From a virus, in the IMG/VR virus record IMGVR_UViG_3300045922_000817, positions 1-39,377 of that record: a DNA stretch of 39,377 nt. One strand, given 5' to 3'. Position numbers and translations under genes: made by a program. Position 1 is the first letter of the stretch, and every line of letters starts with the position of its first letter. A model generated the notes under the pieces. The model was not told the origin of the DNA, searched no databases, and saw only the letters and a program-made list of their open reading frames with translations. Positions 8,993 through 14,815 of this stretch are shown here, piece after piece.

Positions 8993-9776
8993 CGAGCACC
9001 TCGACGCTGCGACCGCCACCAGGAATGGAAAGATTCATCGACTTCTGCTCAAGCAGCTTAAGCTCAAGCTCCAAATCTTCCATCGACTTCAATTCATCCG
9101 GGAACTGGGACTCGAAAGACGCTGAGTCCGCATCAATGTTCACGTTCACATTGCGCTGATCAATTCGCTGTACAATCGCGCCCTTCAGACGCAGATCAAG
9201 CGATTCGTAAATACGACGCTTTACATCTGCTAGCTTCGCGTCCGGGGTCCCGTCAGGAAGCAATAGCGGCAAATCTAAAATTTTCTGAATCTCTAGTAGC
9301 CCCCTCTGGTGAAGACGCCGCACCTGATTCTCGTACAACGGCGGCGGCGTGCATAAGAAAACTACCTTGCCAGGATCAGGAAGTACCCGAGCACGGAAGT
9401 ACCCCATCGTGCAGATACCACGCAGGCACTTCTCCATGTCTAACGCAGAAAGCTTAAAGCGAAAGCATCGGTCGTAATCGTCCCATAACGCGAGGCGCAA
9501 TTTCTCGCACACCGAGTCCGGCCCGCTCTGCTCCGGCCAAACCCTCTGGACGATCTCTTCCTCGGAGAGATCCCACCACATGAGCGGGATGGCCGCCACA
9601 CGATCCTGCACAAACCGCGGAAGAAGCTTCAAGAAGTGCCGGTCCACGTCGAACGAGAACCCGCCTTCTTCAAGCACCGTTTCGTCTGGCTTTTTTTCGG
9701 CAAGGACAAGCGCTGGAAGCGCTTTCTCTTCGTTGCGAGGGAGCTTCTTCCCGGCTGAACGTGTCTTTCCGTGCAT
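8925..9776 (-). CDS. TerS-like protein upstream of TerL (putative small terminase)
   Basis: 283 aa from the ATG at 9776; a TTG two codons upstream is also possible. No good SD is visible for either. The central region (about residues 40-130) is helical and ends in GYFRARVLPDPGKVVFLCTP. The C-terminal third contains LRLKGAIVQRIDQRNVNVNI followed by an acidic helix, which resembles the end of some phage small terminases. Small terminases bind the packaging site and regulate TerL. The position directly before TerL is the main support. No clear helix-turn-helix was identified, and the protein is longer than many TerS proteins, so the call is tentative. Confidence 0.5.
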   Translation of the reverse strand: MHGKTRSAGKKLPRNEEKALPALVLAEKKPDETVLEEGGFSFDVDRHFLKLLPRFVQDRVAAIPLMWWDLSEEEIVQRVWPEQSGPDSVCEKLRLALWDDYDRCFRFKLSALDMEKCLRGICTMGYFRARVLPDPGKVVFLCTPPPLYENQVRRLHQRGLLEIQKILDLPLLLPDGTPDAKLADVKRRIYESLDLRLKGAIVQRIDQRNVNVNIDADSASFESQFPDELKSMEDLELELKLLEQKSMNLSIPGGGRSVEVLDAEIASQSEAEGAGHRFRGESG

Positions 9777-9811
9777 CGACAATCATTCTATCCGATGCCA
9801 CTCAAATAGCA

Positions 9812-9843
9812 GCGCCCTGAAGAGAGGGCTCTCTTCAGGGCGC
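9812..9843. other. Perfect 13-bp inverted repeat (hairpin) before the TerS-like gene
   Basis: The arms GCGCCCTGAAGAG and CTCTTCAGGGCGC pair perfectly around a 6-base loop. There is no T-tract on either side, so it is not a typical intrinsic terminator. It lies in the 94-bp gap between the 94-aa gene and the TerS-like gene. It could be an RNA processing or stability element, a weak terminator, or a protein-binding site. Confidence 0.7.
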
Positions 9844-9870
9844 GCTTCGAAGCACTTTGCCAAGGAATAC

Positions 9871-10155
9871 TTAGCTTCTTGGGCCAGTGTTCCTAAGGCG
9901 CTCTTGCGCCATTTCCTCAACCTGCGCCAGAGCGCTTGCAAGCGACTCGGACGATTCCGACTGCCAGTCATTGAGACTCGACAACTTCGAGACCCAAAGC
10001 GTCATGATAGGCGAGCGGCGTATCTCCTCATCGCCCATACCGACATCCCGCATCGCCTTCAGAGCGCGAGCAAAGCCGTTGGCCAAAACCACCGGATTAC
10101 ATGCATTCTGAACAAACAATGCCTCAGACGCTATTTGCTGAAGAGTGTTATTCAT
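9871..10155 (-). CDS. 94-aa phage protein, first gene of the late cluster
   Basis: 94 aa, ATG at 10155 with AGAGGTG upstream. The pattern VQNACNPVVLANGFARAL followed by PIMTLWVSKLSSL matches a small helical phage protein family I recall from other phages (Q-[DN]-A-[CS]-N, then F-x-x-x-[ML]-K, then S-K-[IL]-[AS]-S-L). No biochemical role for that family is known to me. It is the most upstream gene of the minus-strand late cluster and faces the serine recombinase across a 250-bp spacer. The late promoter may lie in that spacer. Confidence 0.75.
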   Translation of the reverse strand: MNNTLQQIASEALFVQNACNPVVLANGFARALKAMRDVGMGDEEIRRSPIMTLWVSKLSSLNDWQSESSESLASALAQVEEMAQERLRNTGPRS

Positions 10156-10405
10156 CCGACACCTCTTCCGAAGCCTCGGCGAGTATCTGGAACTGGAGTT
10201 TTACGCTTTTATCGCCACTTTGAGATTTCATGGTTTGTCCTTTGTCCGTATGGTTTGCTTGTCCATAAGGGCCAATTTTCGAAAAATTGGCCTCGAAAAA
10301 TTTTTTAAATTTAAATTTTTAAAAAAATTCAATAAAAAAATCAAAATTTTTGTATGTGAGCATGGTTGCTCATCACAGACAAACCAGACAAAAGGGAAAG
10401 TAATC
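10156..10405. promoter_or_regulatory. Divergent intergenic region with a very AT-rich tract
   Basis: A 250-bp spacer between the late cluster (leftward) and the serine recombinase (rightward). Positions about 10285-10353 are almost pure A/T, with long A and T runs, in a genome that is otherwise GC-rich. A palindrome GGCCAATTTT-CG-AAAAATTGGCC sits at its left edge (about 10270-10292). Promoters for both directions should lie here, and the tract would be easily melted or curved. A recombination site for the adjacent recombinase is another option. I could not fix a -35/-10 pair. Confidence 0.55.
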
Positions 10406-11128
10406 ATGCGTGTGGCGATTTACGTGCGGGTCTCGACCAAAACCCAATCAACAGAGATGCAGCTAGAAGAGATAGAGCGTTATATCTCCGCTCGCGGCTG
10501 GCAAAAGGGACCGCTGTACGAAGACATCGGAACGGGACGAAGCGACCAACGCCCCGCATACAAACGGTTGATGGAAGACGCAGCGCGAGGACACATTCAA
10601 GCTGTCATCGTGTGGAAACTCGACCGCTTCGGTCGAAGCGTGAAGCACTTACTCACTGCGCTGCAAGACCTACAAACGTTCGGCGTCGCCTTCATCTCCG
10701 TCCGCGACCACATGGACTTCACAACCCCAGCAGGACGGATGATGATCACCATGCTCGCCGCAATCGCAGAGTTCGAAGCAGACCTCATCCGCGAGCGCGT
10801 GCGCGTTGGCGTAGAAGCCAAAATTGCCAAAACCGGCAGGTGGGGCCGCCACAAAGGCGAGGAAAGCAAGTGGAAGCACCTCATCCCACAGCTCGACGCG
10901 CTCCTTGCCACAAAGAAAAGCTACCGAGCTATCGCCCGCGAACTCTCTTGCCCAGCATCCTTTGTGCGAGCTTACGTCCTTCGGAAGCATCCGCCAGCGC
11001 CACAGGCGGAAGCACCACGCGACATTGAAGCGAGTGAACAGACTCCGCTGAGAAGTGCTCAACCGTTTGGACAGCAGCCCCACTGTCGCGAAGGTGGCCA
11101 CCAAATGCCGACTTCAACGCCGTGCTGA
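10406..11128 (+). CDS. Small serine recombinase (resolvase/invertase family)
   Basis: 240 aa from the ATG at 10406, with AGGGAAAG just upstream. The catalytic domain fits the family: VAIYVRVST with nucleophile Ser10 and Arg8, the arginine cluster WKLDRFGRSV (about 70-79, Arg74 and Arg77), and the dimer helix EFEADLIRERV. A hinge (TGRWGRHKG) leads to a helix-turn-helix, KKSYRAIARELSCPASFVRA, at about 183-202. The last ~35 residues look unstructured and overlap a minus-strand gene by 200 bp. The family does resolution, inversion or integration at short sites. Here it could resolve genome dimers or act on phage DNA, but no target site pair was found. Confidence 0.88.
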   Translation: MRVAIYVRVSTKTQSTEMQLEEIERYISARGWQKGPLYEDIGTGRSDQRPAYKRLMEDAARGHIQAVIVWKLDRFGRSVKHLLTALQDLQTFGVAFISVRDHMDFTTPAGRMMITMLAAIAEFEADLIRERVRVGVEAKIAKTGRWGRHKGEESKWKHLIPQLDALLATKKSYRAIARELSCPASFVRAYVLRKHPPAPQAEAPRDIEASEQTPLRSAQPFGQQPHCREGGHQMPTSTPC

Positions 11129-11309
11129 CGAGCATCTCCTGAAACTGCGAAGCCCCTGGCTTCAACGTCTCTTCCAGCGTCTCAAGGCGCGTCCACTTGT
11201 AGTACCAGTCGCGCAAGCGATCCTGGACCGTCTTAACCCACAACTCCGGAGCCCCTTCCGCACAGGCAAGAAGCTCCTGTAGACCATAGTCCGTCGCTTC
11301 CAACTTCAT
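10929..11309 (-). CDS. 126-aa protein, convergent with the recombinase, unknown
   Basis: 126 aa, ATG at 11309, with GGAG eight bases upstream. The first ~80 residues (MKLEATDYGLQELLACAEG, then LRDWYYKWTRLETLEETLKP and FQEMLVSTALKSAFGG) look like a genuine helical protein. The remaining part lies opposite the recombinase 3' end and has a less protein-like composition. One of the two reading frames may have a non-functional tail, or both genes may simply overlap tail to tail. I do not recognise the protein. It could be translationally coupled to the small membrane ORF just upstream (ATGA overlap). Confidence 0.5.
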   Translation of the reverse strand: MKLEATDYGLQELLACAEGAPELWVKTVQDRLRDWYYKWTRLETLEETLKPGASQFQEMLVSTALKSAFGGHLRDSGAAVQTVEHFSAESVHSLQCRVVLPPVALADASEGRKLAQRMLGKRVRGR

Positions 11310-11389
11310 TGGCCGTACTCCGGAGCGCGCGCATACGCCACAAGATAAGCAAACACCACTAACCCAAACACAAGAACGAACGAATCCAC
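11306..11389 (-). CDS. Possible 27-aa membrane peptide
   Basis: A GTG-started frame encodes V-DSFVLVFGLVVFAYLVAYA followed by RAPEYGQ: one strongly hydrophobic helix and a short tail. Its TGA overlaps the ATG of the next minus-strand gene (ATGA). No good SD is visible. The composition is clearly membrane-like, but the evidence for expression is weak. Confidence 0.35.
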   Translation of the reverse strand: MDSFVLVFGLVVFAYLVAYARAPEYGQ

Positions 11390-11415
11390 GTGATTAATGT
11401 ACCACTGCGCCGCCT

Positions 11416-11517
11416 ATGATGGATGCCATGGACCAAAAAGCATTTCTGAACATACTATTCTGGTCTACCGTGCTTCTCATCGTGGTTGCTTGCCACGTCG
11501 CTTCTCTACTTGCCTAA
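11416..11517 (+). CDS. Possible 29-33 aa single-pass membrane peptide
   Basis: In-frame ATGs at 11416, 11419 and 11428 lead to MDQKAFLNILFWSTVLLIVV and then ACHVASLLA before TAA. It is a short polar N-terminus followed by one hydrophobic segment. No strong SD is present. It lies 46 bp upstream of the DUF6948-like gene on the same strand. Small phage membrane peptides of this size can act in lysis or host interaction, but no role can be assigned. Confidence 0.4.
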   Translation: MMDAMDQKAFLNILFWSTVLLIVVACHVASLLA

Positions 11518-11563
11518 AAGACTATGGTCTGATGCTTCTCGAAGAAGAATCCAAGGAGAAACC

Positions 11564-11878
11564 ATGGAAGCGGTAAAAACCGAAACTAGAAACCGTCCCT
11601 ACGTCATCGTCCGCGCGCACACCGCAGGCGTCCATGCAGGCTATCTCGAATCGCGCGACGGAACCGACGTCGTTCTCACCAATTCCCGGCGCCTGTGGAA
11701 GTGGTGCGGCGGCTCGCTGTCGGAGGTTGCGACCTACGGGCCGTCGCCGAAGGGCGAGAACAAATTCGGCGCCCGTGTTGTGCGGACAACCATCGTGAGC
11801 CCGCAGGGCCTTGAGATTGCCGAGTGCACCGAAGAAGCACGGCAGGCGATTGAGGCGATCCCGGAGTGGCGGCGATGA
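11564..11878 (+). CDS. DUF6948-like phage protein
   Basis: 104 aa from the ATG at 11564, with AAGGAG at 11553-11558. The sequence follows the pattern I associate with DUF6948: YVIVRAHTAGVHAGYL near the N-terminus, VVLTNSRRLWKWCGG, a middle LSEVATYGPS, and the C-terminal IAECTEEARQAIEAIPEWRR. Members are widespread in phages and have no established function. Its TGA overlaps the start of the first Gly/Tyr-rich gene (ATGA), so the two are translationally coupled. Its last ~15 codons reappear as a free-standing 17-codon frame before the second Gly/Tyr-rich gene, which points to a local duplication. Confidence 0.75.
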   Translation: MEAVKTETRNRPYVIVRAHTAGVHAGYLESRDGTDVVLTNSRRLWKWCGGSLSEVATYGPSPKGENKFGARVVRTTIVSPQGLEIAECTEEARQAIEAIPEWRR

Positions 11879-12345
11879 ACGAAAATAGCGGCGCAGGCTA
11901 CGGCGCAGGCTCCGGGGACGGCTCCGGCGCGGGCTATGGCGACGGCGACGGCTACGGCGACGGCGACGGCTCCGGCTACGGCGACGGCACCGGCTACGGC
12001 CTCGGCGACGGCGACGGCCACGGTTCTGATGCCGGTGATGGCTACGGCTACGGCTACGGCGACGGTACCGGCTACGGCTACGGCTACGGCTACGGCGAAG
12101 GCACCGGTTCCGGCACCAGTGACGGCTACGGTTACGGCTACGGCTACGGTGATGGCTACGGTTACAGCGGCGGCTATGGCTACGGCTTCGGTTACGGCTA
12201 CGGCTCCGGCTACGGCGACGGCTACGACGACGGCTATGGCAACGGCTACGGCGACGGCTCCGGCTCCGGCTCTGCCGACGGCGGCGGCTACGGCTACGGC
12301 TCTGGCGACGGCGCCGGTTCTGCCAATGGCAAAGGGTACGGCTGA
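11875..12345 (+). CDS. Gly/Tyr/Asp-rich low-complexity protein, copy 1
   Basis: 156 aa from the ATG at 11875 (MNENSGAGYGAGSG), which overlaps the upstream stop. The protein consists almost entirely of G alternating with Y, D, S, T and a few F, A, N and E, for example GYGDGDGYGDGSGYGDG. Nearly every second residue is glycine. Codons are highly uniform (GGC, TAC, GAC). There is no signal peptide, cysteine or hydrophobic segment. The reverse strand is also open but encodes Ala/Val repeats and lacks an SD and a partner gene, so the plus frame is preferred. Function is unknown. Candidates are a disordered or phase-separating protein, or a DNA mimic given its acidity. Confidence 0.7.
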   Translation: MNENSGAGYGAGSGDGSGAGYGDGDGYGDGDGSGYGDGTGYGLGDGDGHGSDAGDGYGYGYGDGTGYGYGYGYGEGTGSGTSDGYGYGYGYGDGYGYSGGYGYGFGYGYGSGYGDGYDDGYGNGYGDGSGSGSADGGGYGYGSGDGAGSANGKGYG

Positions 12346-12346
12346 A

Positions 12347-12393
12347 TGAGGTATCGACGGCAAGGGAGAAGAGACATGCACGACGAAGCGCGC
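12347..12393 (+). repeat. 47-bp direct repeat, copy 1
   Basis: It matches 12820-12866 with three mismatches. Each copy carries a GGGAG/AGGAG ribosome site and an ATG followed by a frame starting MH[DG]EAR. It marks the boundary of a duplicated module. Confidence 0.9.
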
Positions 12394-12429
12394 AAAGCGA
12401 TCGAGGTTATTCCCGAGTGGAGACGATGA
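12376..12429 (+). CDS. 17-aa leader peptide, remnant of the DUF6948-like C-terminus
   Basis: The complete frame is MHDEARKAIEVIPEWRR, with GGGAGAAGAG upstream and a TGA that overlaps the ATG of the second Gly/Tyr-rich gene. It matches the last residues of the 11564-11878 protein (EEARQAIEAIPEWRR). The likely history is duplication of the coupled gene pair followed by loss of most of the first gene. What remains would still load ribosomes and couple translation into the second copy. Confidence 0.65.
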   Translation: MHDEARKAIEVIPEWRR

Positions 12430-12818
12430 ATCAGCATTACGGCCCCGGCACCGGCTACGGCTACGGCTTCGGCGACGGCGAAGGCACCGGCTCCGGCAAC
12501 AGCGACGGCAACGGCAACGGCTACGGCGACGGCTCCGGCTCCGCCGACGGCTCCGGCTACGGTTACGGCTACGGCGACGGCTACGGCTTCGGCTCCGGCT
12601 ACGGCTCCGGCTACGGCTTCGGCTCCGGCTACGGCTGCGGCTCCGGCGACGTTGGCGGCTACGGCTACGGCTTCGGCGACGGTGACGGCGACGGCTCCGG
12701 CGCCGGCTACGGCGACGGCTACGGCTACGGCTACGGCTACGGCGAAGGCTCCGGCTACGGCTACGGCTACGGCGAAGGCTCCGGCTACGGCTACGGATCC
12801 GGAGAAGGGGACGGATGA
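12426..12818 (+). CDS. Gly/Tyr/Asp-rich low-complexity protein, copy 2
   Basis: 130 aa from the ATG at 12426 (MNQHYGPGTGYGYGFGDGEG). It has the same composition as copy 1 but a different order of repeats, with more GSGYG and GFGSG units and one cysteine (GYGCGSGD). It ends in YGSGEGDG. The start overlaps the stop of the 17-aa leader, as copy 1 overlaps its upstream gene. The copies are paralogous in layout, yet the repeat units cannot be aligned one to one, which fits repeat slippage after duplication. Function is unknown. Confidence 0.7.
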   Translation: MNQHYGPGTGYGYGFGDGEGTGSGNSDGNGNGYGDGSGSADGSGYGYGYGDGYGFGSGYGSGYGFGSGYGCGSGDVGGYGYGFGDGDGDGSGAGYGDGYGYGYGYGEGSGYGYGYGEGSGYGYGSGEGDG

Positions 12819-12819
12819 C

Positions 12820-12866
12820 TGAGGCATCGACGGCAAAGGAGAAGAGACATGCACGGCGAAGCGCGC
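12820..12866 (+). repeat. 47-bp direct repeat, copy 2
   Basis: Second copy of the 12347-12393 element. Here it provides the ribosome site and first six codons (MHGEAR) of the 68-aa gene. Confidence 0.9.
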
Positions 12867-13055
12867 GACAAAGAGGCGGTGGCGTACCAGCTGCGGCGCC
12901 TTGAGACGAGTTCGTGGGAGGGGCACGAGAAGGAGATTGAGGCGGCGTTTCGTGCTGGTTGGAATGCGTGCTATGCGGCGATGACGACGAAGCGGAGCGA
13001 GCCGGAACCCGACTGGTTCGGCAAAGAACAAACGCGCGACTGCGACCTCACGTGA
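12849..13055 (+). CDS. 68-aa protein with a duplicated N-terminal leader, unknown
   Basis: 68 aa, ATG at 12849, with AAAGGAG upstream inside the second 47-bp repeat. The first six residues come from the repeat. The body reads LRRLETSSWEGHEKEIEAAF followed by RAGWNACYAAMTT, similar to small phage proteins with a conserved F-x-A-G-[WF] helix. It appears to be a fusion of the repeat leader to a pre-existing gene. It closes the Gly/Tyr-rich gene block. No function is known. Confidence 0.65.
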   Translation: MHGEARDKEAVAYQLRRLETSSWEGHEKEIEAAFRAGWNACYAAMTTKRSEPEPDWFGKEQTRDCDLT

Positions 13056-13100
13056 CCGCGTAAAGCCGGGACGAGTCGGCGTTGGGGGGGCCGGTGGACG

Positions 13101-13172
13101 ATGGCCGAGTTCGTCCGGCAGGCGCTCTTCTGGCGAATCGAAAAGAAGGGAAGTAAAGTGAGGCGTTCCTAG
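13101..13172 (+). CDS. Possible 23-aa frame with a ribbon-helix-helix-like fragment
   Basis: ATG GCC starts MAEFVRQALFWRIEKKGSK, which looks like the second helix of a ribbon-helix-helix regulator. The in-frame sequence before it lacks a convincing beta strand and start. It may be a decayed gene fragment or chance. Confidence 0.2.
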   Translation: MAEFVRQALFWRIEKKGSKVRRS

Positions 13173-13177
13173 CGAGC

Positions 13178-13200
13178 GGCGTAGCGGCTGGCGCTACGCC
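13178..13200. other. Perfect 9-bp hairpin upstream of the methyltransferase
   Basis: GGCGTAGCG and CGCTACGCC pair around a 5-base loop. It lies 45 bp before the methyltransferase GTG. No T-tract follows. It may be a weak terminator or an RNA/protein recognition element controlling the methyltransferase. Confidence 0.65.
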
Positions 13201-13244
13201 CTCGTTATCCATCCCAGCTCGACCGCAGCGGAAGGCCGGCCAAG

Positions 13245-14126
13245 GTGCTTCGTGGCTTGGATTTGTTTTCAGGAATTGGTGGCATCGCCATCGCGCTTCA
13301 GCGATGGGTGCGGCCGGTCGCCTACTGCGAAATCGACGCTGCGGCGCAGAAAATCCTTGCCCGCCGAATCCTCGAAGGGAAGCTCCCCGCCGCTCCTATC
13401 TGGGACGACGTGCGAACACTGCGCGCCGAAGCCATCGGCTCGCCGATCGACATCGTCTACGGCGGCTTCCCGTGCCAGGACGCATCCGTTGCTAACTGCG
13501 CTGGCAAGGGCGTGGATGGAGAGCGAACCGGCCTGGTGTGGCATATCCTCAGGCTTGCCAACGAGACGAAAGCGCCGCTCGTCTTCCTCGAAAACGTCCC
13601 TGGAATCCGCACCCGTGGCGCAGAAGCGGTGGGGAAAGCGTTGGCCGAAGCAGGGTACGATTGTCGCTGGGATTTGTTTTCCGCTGCCGAAGTCGGTGCG
13701 CCACATCTCCGAAAACGTTGGTTCCTGTTGGCCGCCCACGCCGACCGCCTCGACCTACGGAAGCAACCGGACCGATTTCGTGACGCTTTGGCCGACGCCA
13801 CGAGCGACCGACGGGAGCAAAGGCTCTCGTTCGATGGCGGGGGCTCGGAACGCCCTCAAGAGAAAGGGATTCGGCGGTGCCGACCTTCAGTCGGCGGTGC
13901 TTTTCGCAACGCCAACGGCGCGCGACTGGAAGAGCGGCAAAGCTTCGAAGGCGACGCTCGCCCGAAATTCGAGGCCGCTGTCGGAACAGATTGGTGGGCA
14001 TTTGAACCCGACGTGGGTCGAGTGGCTCATGGGGTACCCAACCGGGTGGACCGCCTTCGAATGCTCGGTAACAGCGTCGTGCCTCTTCAAGTCGAACTAG
14101 CATTTCGCGAGCTCGCCGGGCTCTGA
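13245..14126 (+). CDS. C5 cytosine DNA methyltransferase (Dcm-like)
   Basis: 293 aa, GTG start with GGAAGG about ten bases upstream. It transfers a methyl group from SAM to cytosine C5. Motifs appear in order: I DLFSGIGGIAIAL (6-18), IV GGFPCQDAS with nucleophile Cys77, VI ENVPG (116-120), VIII HLRKRWFLLA (154-163), and X LGNSVVP near the C-terminus. The target-recognition region between VIII and X is short and variable, and the specificity cannot be read. Odd feature: the +1 frame (about 13640-14100) is also open and resembles a tail I have seen attached to other Dcm-like proteins. Next to it lies a dense (CG)n palindrome array, a possible substrate. Confidence 0.9.
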   Translation: MLRGLDLFSGIGGIAIALQRWVRPVAYCEIDAAAQKILARRILEGKLPAAPIWDDVRTLRAEAIGSPIDIVYGGFPCQDASVANCAGKGVDGERTGLVWHILRLANETKAPLVFLENVPGIRTRGAEAVGKALAEAGYDCRWDLFSAAEVGAPHLRKRWFLLAAHADRLDLRKQPDRFRDALADATSDRREQRLSFDGGGSERPQEKGIRRCRPSVGGAFRNANGARLEERQSFEGDARPKFEAAVGTDWWAFEPDVGRVAHGVPNRVDRLRMLGNSVVPLQVELAFRELAGL

Positions 14127-14169
14127 ACCAACACGACTCTAAGGCGGTTACCAATGCCTCGAGCGCCGT

Positions 14170-14520
14170 ACGCGCGCGCGGGGCTTAGACGGCGGTCAGT
14201 ACACGCAACAGCCCGCCCACGCGCTCCCCCACGCCTTCCCCCCCACATATCACGCGCGCGCGCGCGCGCGTAATATGTGGGCCGCTTCATCTAACGCGCG
14301 CGCGCGCGCGTTAGATGTTCGCTGATTCGTTTACCGGCAGAATACAGCGCCGAATTCTTCAATGATTTCAAGGCGCATTCAACCGGAATTCGCTAGGCTC
14401 GAATACTCTAGTGGACGAACCGACCAGGCATGGAACGCGCGCGCGCGCGTTCTACCACGCGCGCACGCGCGCGTATTCCAACATGCGCGCGTGATCGCGC
14501 GCGCGGGCGCGCGTGTTTAA
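14170..14520. repeat. Array of (CG)n-core palindromes
   Basis: At least five hairpins share a long alternating CG core but have different arms. At 14242-14281 a 40-bp palindrome has arms CCCACATAT and one mismatch. At 14288-14317 a 30-bp palindrome with arms CATCTAA is perfect. At 14433-14452 a 20-bp palindrome with arms GAA is perfect. Near-palindromes follow at about 14455-14475 and 14479-14518. A further CG run lies at about 14170-14180. No coding frame is supported. Alternating CG of this length favours Z-DNA or cruciform extrusion. Function is unknown. Confidence 0.85.
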
Positions 14521-14815
14521 CTAAAAAAATGCACCGTATACAGTCAGTGCGCGTATTCGGCGAGCATACAGTGCCGTTTTTTGTCAAGTGACATTTTTTG
14601 GCAGACTGTCAAACATTTTTCGGCATTCCGATGGGTGACGAAAATTGTCACAAATCGCCGAAGTTATTGAATTTTTTAGCGATTCGACTCGCCGCGTTAA
14701 AGCGGCACGGCGACTGCAAAAAAAATTTTTCGCCGGCCATCAAGGCCGGACTAGGTCGTACGACGCGCGTTCAAGGTGAACGAGTGTCCGAGAGGCCTAA
14801 AACAAGGAGTATACC
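14521..14815. promoter_or_regulatory. Leader of the 140-aa gene with TGTCA-type inverted repeats
   Basis: This stretch has no supported gene. It holds TGTCAAGTGACA at 14582-14593, a CTGTCAAAC half-site at about 14606, and GTGAC-7-GTCAC at 14635-14651. Two CATACAGT/TATACAGT words occur at about 14536 and 14569, and a small hairpin CCGGCC-ATCAA-GGCCGG at about 14733-14751. The repeated TGTCA half-sites look like a regulator operator. The promoter of the 14816 gene is probably here, but no clear -35/-10 pair was fixed. Confidence 0.45.

Noticed and set aside
11734-13031. Long Ala/Val-rich frames on the minus strand opposite the Gly/Tyr-rich genes
   Set aside because: They are the reverse reading of GGCTACGGCGAC-type repeats, lack SD sites and partner genes, and the plus frames have good SDs and stop/start coupling.
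13252-14100. The +1 frame of the methyltransferase as an independent gene
   Set aside because: Its first half is an Arg/Ser-rich shadow of the catalytic domain; only the second half looks protein-like. It is reported as a finding, not a gene.
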